6,230 nucleotides of DNA from Ignavibacteriota bacterium (GTDB lineage Bacteria > Bacteroidota > Kapaibacteriia > Palsa-1295). The stretch is taken from positions 1 to 6,230 of the forward strand of contig PLXB01000323.1 of NCBI GenBank assembly GCA_003151215.1, written 5' to 3'. Positions 1 through 4,768 of this stretch are shown here, in pieces (positions within the stretch are counted from its first letter, which is position 1; each line of letters opens with the position of its first letter). Below the pieces are notes generated by a model that saw nothing but the letters and a program-made list of their open reading frames with translations, had not been told where the DNA came from and made no database searches. The translations under genes and the position numbers were made by a program.

Positions 1-450
1 ATTCCCCTTACGATCGATGCCGGAGCAAGCAAAGATATTTCCGTCTCGTTCAGTCCGAAATCTGCCGGAACATTCAATGGCATTGTAACTATCACTGCCT
101 CTGAAGGCTCACCGATTTCGGTTAACTTGCTTGGCAAAGGCAAAGTAGAGGTTGTCGTAGGCAGCGTTAAGAGTATGGCTACTGATGCAGGATTGAGTAT
201 GACGGTAAATCCCGATCCAAGTTATGGCACAGCAACGATCAGGCTCGTGAGCGATAAACCACTCGACATAAGTCTTATTCTCTTTGATGTGACCGGAAAG
301 CTTGTGCATACCTATGAACATGCAATATTCGGTTCAGGCGAGTATTCCATTCCGCTTTCAACCGAGCCGCTTCCAACGGGCGAGTATTTCCTCAGAGCAA
401 TTACTGATGGATCTATTGTTGCCGTAACGAAGATAATGATCCTTCGATAA
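1..450 (+). CDS. 3' end of secreted protein with HYDIN-like domain and T9SS sorting domain (5' partial)
   Basis: The frame is open from the first base and ends at TAA 448-450, giving 149 C-terminal residues of a longer protein. Residues 1-48 carry the pattern F-S-P-K-x-A-G-T-F-N-G-x-V-T-I ending in V-N-L-L-G-K-G. This is typical of ASPM/SPD-2/HYDIN-type immunoglobulin-like beta domains (the 'choice-of-anchor D' class). Residues about 69-149 form a type A T9SS C-terminal sorting domain: N-P-D-P opening, a central L-F-D-V-T-G-K-L-V strand, P-T-G-E-Y-F-L-R, and a final K-I-M-I-L-R. By family knowledge, this tail sends the protein across the outer membrane through the type IX machinery and is cleaved on anchoring or release. 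The functional N-terminal part lies outside the window, so its activity cannot be said. A strong terminator follows 42 bases after the stop. Confidence 0.9.
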   Translation: MPLTIDAGASKDISVSFSPKSAGTFNGIVTITASEGSPISVNLLGKGKVEVVVGSVKSMATDAGLSMTVNPDPSYGTATIRLVSDKPLDISLILFDVTGKLVHTYEHAIFGSGEYSIPLSTEPLPTGEYFLRAITDGSIVAVTKIMILR

Positions 451-491
451 GTACGTATCATAACTGATCGTCCTCTTATAGCTGTCGCAGG

Positions 492-523
492 AAAGGTGCG
501 GACTCAATCCGCACCTTTTATTG
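492..523 (+). terminator. Rho-independent terminator after the T9SS protein
   Basis: A perfect 11-bp stem (AAAGGTGCGGA at 492-502, TCCGCACCTTT at 508-518) with loop CTCAA runs into a short T-rich tail (TTTTATT). It sits 42 bases after the stop at 450 and 80 bases before the cupredoxin start, so it separates the two genes. The cupredoxin promoter should then lie in about 524-600; I could not place a convincing one. Confidence 0.85.
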
Positions 524-602
524 CAGTGAGTGATTTTGTATCTTAGGGTAGCTTATTTGCTTACGTTCTTCTATCCATATTTATTACCTTGGAAATATTC
601 TT

Positions 603-1271
603 ATGAAAATTGTTAAAGTTTTATTTATAGCACTGTGTTTGAGTATGGTTGTTTTGGTTTTCGGTACCACTCAGGCATTTGCTGCCATCGATACAATTCG
701 ATTCGGAGGTATCAGTCCCGGCAAGAATTTTAAGCCATCAACACTCGACGTAAAAGTTGGGGACACCATATTATGGATGGGCTTTTTCGGTCCGGCAGAT
801 CCTTTTCATCAATTGCAATCAGTATCTGTTCCATCCGGCGCCAATGCTTTCGGACCGATAATTACCGGACAAACCTTTACCTATCCGGTCATGGTGGCAG
901 GCGACTATAATTATCAATGCAATAATCATTGCTGCAGTGCAAGCAAGGGCATGATGCAGGGCAGTTTTACTGCTGCAGTTGCGGGTGTAACGGATGCCCC
1001 AAATGCAACGGCAACTTTGGAGAAAAACTTTCCGAATCCCTTCGCCGGCACGACGATAATACGCTATACCTTGAGTCGCACATCGGCTGTAACTCTTAAA
1101 ATATTCGATCTTAACGGAAAAGAGGTCAAAACTTTAGTAAACAACTCTCAGAGTGCCGGAAGTTATGAGGTCACCTTCGATGGAAGTACGCTGTCAAGCG
1201 GAACATACATCTACCAATTGCAAGCAGGCAAGGCCATTCTGACAAGGCAGATGGTCTTAATAAAGCAATAG
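603..1271 (+). CDS. Secreted cupredoxin (plastocyanin-like copper protein) with T9SS sorting domain
   Basis: The product has 222 residues in three parts. Residues 1-28 are a signal peptide: K2/K5, a long hydrophobic core, then A-F-A-A. Residues about 30-126 are a cupredoxin fold with the plastocyanin/pseudoazurin type 1 copper ligand order: H69 (in P-F-H-Q-L), C106, H109 and a Met at 117 or 118. F-K-P-S-T-L-D-V-K-V-G-D-T-I-L-W is the usual early strand pair. Residues about 138-222 are a T9SS type A sorting domain: L-E-K-N-F-P-N-P-F opening, K-I-F-D-L-N-G-K-E-V, S-S-G-T-Y-I-Y, ending M-V-L-I-K-Q. The family shuttles single electrons or binds copper; here it would act on or outside the cell surface. 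The loop from H109 to Met is longer than usual and contains C110-C111. A weak GGAAA lies before the ATG. It appears to be a single-gene unit. Confidence 0.9.
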   Translation: MKIVKVLFIALCLSMVVLVFGTTQAFAAIDTIRFGGISPGKNFKPSTLDVKVGDTILWMGFFGPADPFHQLQSVSVPSGANAFGPIITGQTFTYPVMVAGDYNYQCNNHCCSASKGMMQGSFTAAVAGVTDAPNATATLEKNFPNPFAGTTIIRYTLSRTSAVTLKIFDLNGKEVKTLVNNSQSAGSYEVTFDGSTLSSGTYIYQLQAGKAILTRQMVLIKQ

Positions 1272-1273
1272 AG

Positions 1274-1301
1274 CCCGATTTCCGAACCGGGATTTTCGGA
1301 T
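1274..1301 (+). terminator. Possible weak terminator after the cupredoxin gene
   Basis: TCCGAA (1281-1286) can pair with TTCGGA (1295-1300) around an 8-base loop. Alternatively, CCCG (1274-1277) can pair with CGGG (1288-1291). No T-run follows directly; the nearest is TTTT at 1310-1313. The position just after the stop at 1271 fits a terminator, but the structure is weak and some read-through into rplU is possible. Confidence 0.3.
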
Positions 1302-1351
1302 TCGTCTAGTTTTATGGGCAAATGGCAGGCAGGTCATTTATAGGCACCAAA

Positions 1352-1384
1352 ACGACAAGTCTGAAACTTTTCGTCTCTGAAAAG
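1352..1384 (+). promoter_or_regulatory. Two mutually exclusive hairpins in the rplU-rpmA leader
   Basis: Hairpin A pairs ACGACAAGT (1352-1360) with ACTTTTCGT (1366-1374), a 9-position stem with one C-T mismatch and loop CTGAA. Hairpin B pairs CTTTTC (1367-1372) with GAAAAG (1379-1384), perfect over 6 bp. Both use 1367-1372, so only one can form. They lie 38-70 bases upstream of the rplU start. Leaders of ribosomal protein operons often carry autoregulatory structures, and L21 leaders are known in other bacteria, but no match to a known family is claimed here. Confidence 0.3.
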
Positions 1385-1421
1385 CATTTACACTCGGCTT
1401 ATAAAAGGACTATAAAAGACG

Positions 1422-1730
1422 ATGTTCGCAATTGTAGAATTCAGAGGGGAGCAGTACCGCATCGATGACGGCGCGAAACAACTGCGTGTCGCGTATTTCG
1501 AAGGCGCAGAAGAGGGTAAGGCAGTGACTTTTGATAGGATCCACCTTGCTCAAGGCTCCGACGGCAAAATTGCCGTTGGCGGCTCTGCAACGATCAATGC
1601 GACTTTTGCCGAGCATGACCGTGATTCGAAGATCATTGTCTTTAAGAAAAAGCGCCGCAAGCGCTACCGTGTGACTAACGGACATATTCAGAATTTCACC
1701 GTGCTGAATATTAACTCTTTCAGCATTTAA
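1422..1730 (+). CDS. rplU: 50S ribosomal protein L21
   Basis: The product has 102 residues, the normal length for bacterial L21, a component of the large ribosomal subunit that binds 23S rRNA. The start M-F-A-I-V-E-F and Q-Y-R-I match the conserved N-terminal strand. The family's basic C-terminal signature is clear: [13 protein letters not shown] followed by N-G-H-I-Q-N-F-T, against the more common G-H-R-Q-x-x-T. The I in place of R after G-H and the T-N before it are mild departures from consensus. The ATG at 1422 is the obvious start; AAGGA at 1405-1409 lies 12 bases upstream, too far for a good Shine-Dalgarno. rpmA follows after 22 bases, the classic L21-L27 operon order. Confidence 0.97.
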   Translation: MFAIVEFRGEQYRIDDGAKQLRVAYFEGAEEGKAVTFDRIHLAQGSDGKIAVGGSATINATFAEHDRDSKIIVFKKKRRKRYRVTNGHIQNFTVLNINSFSI

Positions 1731-1752
1731 ATTTAGCTTTTCGCTTAATACT

Positions 1753-2010
1753 ATGGCTCATAAAAAAGGCGGCGGATCTACAAAAAACGGACGTGATTCC
1801 AATGCGCAACGACTTGGAGTAAAGAAATTCGGTGGTGAAGCAGTTCTCGCCGGTAATATTCTCGTCCGCCAGCGCGGAACAAAATTCCATCCGGGACTCA
1901 ATGTCGGCATCGGTACAGACGATACGTTATTTGCTCTTTCGCATGGCATCGTCAAGTTCGAACGTTATCGGCTTAATCGCCAGCGGATCAGTGTGTATCC
2001 GAATGTCTGA
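1753..2010 (+). CDS. rpmA: 50S ribosomal protein L27
   Basis: The product has 85 residues and is recognised at once from its N-terminus ([16 protein letters not shown]) and the family signature [16 protein letters not shown]27 sits by the peptidyl transferase centre, and its flexible N-terminal tail reaches toward the P-site tRNA. Here the tail starts directly at M-A-H-K-K, without the cleavable extension seen in Firmicutes. The C-terminus (about residues 65-85, [15 protein letters not shown]) is more divergent, as is common. It lies 22 bases after rplU in the same operon and is followed by a strong terminator 24 bases past its stop, so the operon ends here. Confidence 0.98.
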   Translation: MAHKKGGGSTKNGRDSNAQRLGVKKFGGEAVLAGNILVRQRGTKFHPGLNVGIGTDDTLFALSHGIVKFERYRLNRQRISVYPNV

Positions 2011-2034
2011 ACCGGGATTGATAAAAATTTCTCT

Positions 2035-2063
2035 AAAAGTCAGGCAATGCCTGACTTTTTTTT
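2035..2063 (+). terminator. Strong Rho-independent terminator of rplU-rpmA, probably bidirectional
   Basis: A perfect 11-bp inverted repeat (AAAAGTCAGGC at 2035-2045, GCCTGACTTTT at 2049-2059) with a 3-base loop is followed by an eight-T run (2056-2063). The opposite-strand reductase gene stops at 2088, so its transcript also crosses this hairpin. Read on the minus strand, it is followed by TTTT then AGAGAAATTTTT, a plausible weaker terminator for that gene too. Confidence 0.93.
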
Positions 2064-2087
2064 ATCCTAAAAACCCTTAAAAGATCA

Positions 2088-3644
2088 TTAATCCAAGTTC
2101 AGATTGCTCCACAATTCTTCCATGCCTTCGATTTTCTTTGCCTGTAGACCATATATTACGTCATCGACATATTCATCGCTTCGCATTCCGATAAGAACCG
2201 AAGATACGCCTTGAATAGAACGAAGCATAAGGATCGCTTTTTGCGAAAGCGAAAGGATGCTATCTTCGGATGGCAAAACTTCATCCAATGCTTTATGAAT
2301 TTCCATTGATCTTTCGGAGGCTTTCGTTGTATAGAAATTCGTGATATGCTCCATGACGACATCAATGCTCTCGGCATACTCCTGTAAGAGTGTAAAGATC
2401 TCACGATTTGCCTTCATTGTTTCCTGTAAAAGATCGAAAGCATATTGAATGCGCGGCTTGATAACGGAATAGAGCAAGTCGCGCCATTCATCGTACGAAG
2501 GAAGATGCTGCCATTTCCCGTCAAGCCATTCACCGACTGAAAGCAGCTTTTTCACTGCATCATACGCCTGCGGATTCATCGTAATATCTTTAAGCGGCCC
2601 GTTTTTGAACTCATCTTCCTGAAGTTTCAGGTCATGAACAAGTTCGCTGATCTCTTCGACAGGCGGAAATTCCCGCACAGGAAAATCGGCAAGACGGATA
2701 AGCATATTATTTCCGAAAGCATTCAGCGGGCGATTGATAAGAATTCCCAGATTTTTCTCCCGGGCAAATTCAATGACCGACCTTGTTGATCTTTCCTGAT
2801 TCTTTTCGAGCAGTCCGCCGCGCTCATAGAGATTCATCGGGAATTGGATAACGCCGAAATGCGATACTTGCCCCTTTCCGGGTACGGATTGAGTAGACCT
2901 CCAAATATGCTCAAGAGCAGTCCGATCGATGGAATCTTCCGATTTCGGAAATGTATTCGAGCTAATGCCGTACCATTGAATTCTGCCACGGATGACTTCA
3001 GTTTCAAGATATATAAATGCTTTCTGAATACGCGATTCGTAGGTATCACGAGCTTCATCTTCGGGAATACCATCCTTGATCGCCCATTGAATATAATATT
3101 CCGGATTATGAAGAAGATAAACATCAATAGTTTCCAAGCCCAGCCGTTCAAGTGAACGAGTGATCTGGTCTTTCAGGAAATCCGGATGGATCGAATGCCA
3201 CAATCCCTTGCTATAGCGGACAAGTTCGCTGAACTCGGAGCCGGGAGAAAGATCGGTATCTTCGTCTTCCATAATTTTAGATATACGCTCGTAATTCTCG
3301 CCTTGAATATATCCGCCTTTTCCTACAATAATGATCTCATTACGCTGTATTTCATTTGCCCCAATCATAGAACGCAGCGTCTCGCCGATCATGCGCTCGG
3401 CATTTCCGTTTGCATAATTCGAACTCGTATCGATCAGGTTCACTCCCATCCGAATTGCTTTAGTAAGCGCTGCCCGATGCTCCGCGACGCGCACGTCGCA
3501 GCGATAGGTTCCAAAGCCAACCGGGCTGCAAATTAGCCCCGTCATCCCAAGCGTATTATATTCGCCTGAAAGTTCAGGAAAACGGTCTTTGAAACGTGAA
3601 GTGTCTTCGGAAGTTGCGAAACCGGGAATAGCCAGATCAGACAT
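2088..3644 (-). CDS. Aldo/keto reductase with enlarged helical insertion (518 residues)
   Basis: This is an aldo/keto reductase of the TIM-barrel NAD(P)H-dependent type. The whole catalytic tetrad is visible: D72 (N-L-I-D-T-S), Y77 (S-N-Y-A-N-G), K109 (I-V-G-K-G-G) and H179 (Y-L-L-H-N-P). Further barrel strands are Y-G-I-S-S-N (225-230), V-I-Q-F-P-M-N (265-271) and I-L-I-N-R-P-L-N (301-308). The C-terminal cofactor strand V-L-I-G-M-R-S-D-E-Y (483-492) and final helices follow. Family members are usually about 280-350 residues. The excess is a segment of some 150 residues (about 318-465) before the last strand, rich in predicted helix, plus a smaller one at about 115-150. The ATG at 3644 follows an A/T-rich stretch with no Shine-Dalgarno. 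It is monocistronic, convergent with rpmA and divergent from the methyltransferase. The substrate cannot be told from sequence. Confidence 0.9.
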   Translation of the reverse strand: MSDLAIPGFATSEDTSRFKDRFPELSGEYNTLGMTGLICSPVGFGTYRCDVRVAEHRAALTKAIRMGVNLIDTSSNYANGNAERMIGETLRSMIGANEIQRNEIIIVGKGGYIQGENYERISKIMEDEDTDLSPGSEFSELVRYSKGLWHSIHPDFLKDQITRSLERLGLETIDVYLLHNPEYYIQWAIKDGIPEDEARDTYESRIQKAFIYLETEVIRGRIQWYGISSNTFPKSEDSIDRTALEHIWRSTQSVPGKGQVSHFGVIQFPMNLYERGGLLEKNQERSTRSVIEFAREKNLGILINRPLNAFGNNMLIRLADFPVREFPPVEEISELVHDLKLQEDEFKNGPLKDITMNPQAYDAVKKLLSVGEWLDGKWQHLPSYDEWRDLLYSVIKPRIQYAFDLLQETMKANREIFTLLQEYAESIDVVMEHITNFYTTKASERSMEIHKALDEVLPSEDSILSLSQKAILMLRSIQGVSSVLIGMRSDEYVDDVIYGLQAKKIEGMEELWSNLNLD

Positions 3645-3724
3645 AAAAATTTATTTAGTTAAGCGGGAGACTAACAGTACACGGAGTGGGGAGGTTCAAG
3701 GCTTAAGAATCCTTTTGAAGCACG

Positions 3725-3743
3725 GAGTTGTTGGCTTCAACTC
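3725..3743 (+). repeat. Short inverted repeat upstream of the FkbM gene
   Basis: GAGTTG (3725-3730) and CAACTC (3738-3743) form a 6-bp hairpin with a 7-base loop. They end 21 bases before the ATG at 3765, inside the 120-base divergent gap 3645-3764. An 8-base direct repeat, CACGGAGT, also occurs at 3680-3687 and 3721-3728. Either could be an operator or 5' UTR structure, or chance; nothing else is recognisable in this gap. Confidence 0.25.
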
Positions 3744-3764
3744 ACTTTTAGAAATACCGAGACA

Positions 3765-4658
3765 ATGGCTTCGATGATAAAAAATCTTGCAAGGAAAGCT
3801 CTCAGAATGTATCTGACCTATACTCCCATTAAAAAAGGAAGATACCCGCTCATGATGCTCGTCCATAAATATGCTTCCGAACCCGTTACCGTCGAAGTCC
3901 AAACCAAAGATAGAGGGAAGATGGTATTGGATTTGGATGACGAGATGCAATTCCCGGTCTACTATAATATATTTGAGGCTCAGTATGATAAAGTTGTTGG
4001 GACTCTTCTCTTAGGAGCAGACGTCACAATTGATGTGGGTGGGAATATAGGACAATATGCATTACTTTTTTCATATCATTCAAATAAGGTCTATACATTT
4101 GAGCCGATGCCAAAAATGATTGATCGGTTACGAAAACACATTGCCATTAATCATCTTCAAAATAAAATTATCCTTGTTCCTAAAGCTTTATCAAATAAAA
4201 AAGACATACTAAAATTTGCACTTCCAAAAACTGCAAATAGTGGCACTGCGAGTACAATACTTGGCAGGAAAGCGAATCTTGATGAAATCATTGAGGTGGA
4301 GGCAATAACATTTGATGAATTTTTTCAAGAAGAAAAAATTACAGGGAGGATTGATCTTATTAAAATGGATATTGAAGGAGCCGAGCTATTTGCTCTTCAA
4401 GGAATGAAACGCTTACTAAATTCAGGCGTGAAACCGGTTTTCATCATTGAGATCAACGATGAAATGATGAGTTTGGCAGGATACTCGCAAACCGATATTC
4501 AAAGTTTCTTAGCCGACTTTGGTTACAAAGCCTTTGAGATTACGAAGAGAGGGTTACGTGGACCCATTGCTTCGATTCCTCCTGCTTGTGAGAATTATTG
4601 TTTTCTAACGGATGATCGCATAAATGGCCCAAAAATTCGTGGTTTGATATATTCTTAA
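3765..4658 (+). CDS. FkbM-family SAM-dependent methyltransferase
   Basis: The product has 297 residues with a class I methyltransferase core of the FkbM family. Motif I is V-T-I-D-V-G-G-N-I-G (D90, G92, N94, G96), the SAM-binding glycine loop. Next come V-Y-T-F-E-P (E113, ribose-binding acid) and the FkbM hallmark D-L-I-K-M-D-I-E-G-A-E (197-207), then F-I-I-E-I-N at 226-231. The N-terminal 80 residues are a helical, basic region typical of family members. FkbM proteins O-methylate varied acceptors, often sugars in surface glycans or natural products; the acceptor here is unknown. No glycosyltransferase or polysaccharide gene is next to it. Two ATGs compete, 3765 and 3774 (nine bases later), with no clear Shine-Dalgarno for either; an in-frame TAA at 3705-3707 limits extension. 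The gene body is AT-rich (14 G/C in 60 bases at 4141-4200). Confidence 0.88.
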   Translation: MASMIKNLARKALRMYLTYTPIKKGRYPLMMLVHKYASEPVTVEVQTKDRGKMVLDLDDEMQFPVYYNIFEAQYDKVVGTLLLGADVTIDVGGNIGQYALLFSYHSNKVYTFEPMPKMIDRLRKHIAINHLQNKIILVPKALSNKKDILKFALPKTANSGTASTILGRKANLDEIIEVEAITFDEFFQEEKITGRIDLIKMDIEGAELFALQGMKRLLNSGVKPVFIIEINDEMMSLAGYSQTDIQSFLADFGYKAFEITKRGLRGPIASIPPACENYCFLTDDRINGPKIRGLIYS

Positions 4659-4703
4659 ACATTTCGATCCTGTTTTTACGGGCTACTATAATTACCTTCA
4701 TAT

Positions 4704-4741
4704 TTCTGTAACTTTTCACCTGTTAAAGAGTTATTACAGAA
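4704..4741 (+). promoter_or_regulatory. 8-bp inverted repeat ahead of the propeller gene
   Basis: TTCTGTAA (4704-4711) and TTACAGAA (4734-4741) are perfect inverted copies with centres 30 bp apart, about three helical turns. They lie in the 110-base gap after the methyltransferase stop and end 27 bases before the next ATG. This could be a dimeric operator or the base of a 5' UTR hairpin. TAACTTTT at 4709-4716 faintly resembles the Bacteroidota -7 element (TAnnTTTG), but no -33 TTTG is found. Confidence 0.3.
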
Positions 4742-4756
4742 GGATTATCATCTTTC

Positions 4757-4762
4757 GGAGGA
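4757..4762 (+). promoter_or_regulatory. Shine-Dalgarno site deciding the start of the propeller gene
   Basis: GGAGGA lies 6 bases upstream of the ATG at 4769, an ideal spacing. It is the only strong Shine-Dalgarno among the gene starts in this window and fixes the start of the long open frame, which also begins with a good signal peptide at that ATG. Confidence 0.75.
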
Positions 4763-4768
4763 TATTTT

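Noticed and set aside
1307..1314. TAGTTTTA as a -7 element for the rplU-rpmA promoter
   Set aside because: It is one base off consensus, with no matching -33 element, so it is no better than chance in AT-rich intergenic DNA.
1410..1685. Open frame of 91 codons on the minus strand opposite rplU
   Set aside because: It is antisense to a certain ribosomal protein gene and shows no recognisable domain.
2834..3536. Several open frames of about 100 codons on both strands within the reductase region
   Set aside because: The 518-residue reductase frame covers them with clear motifs; these frames have no domain signs and are shadows of its codon pattern.
4659..4700. Terminator after the methyltransferase gene
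   Set aside because: No stable hairpin with a T-run could be found; the TTTTT at 4673-4677 lacks a stem before it.
4709..4716. TAACTTTT as a Bacteroidota-type -7 promoter element
   Set aside because: The last base differs from TAnnTTTG and no TTTG lies at the required distance upstream.
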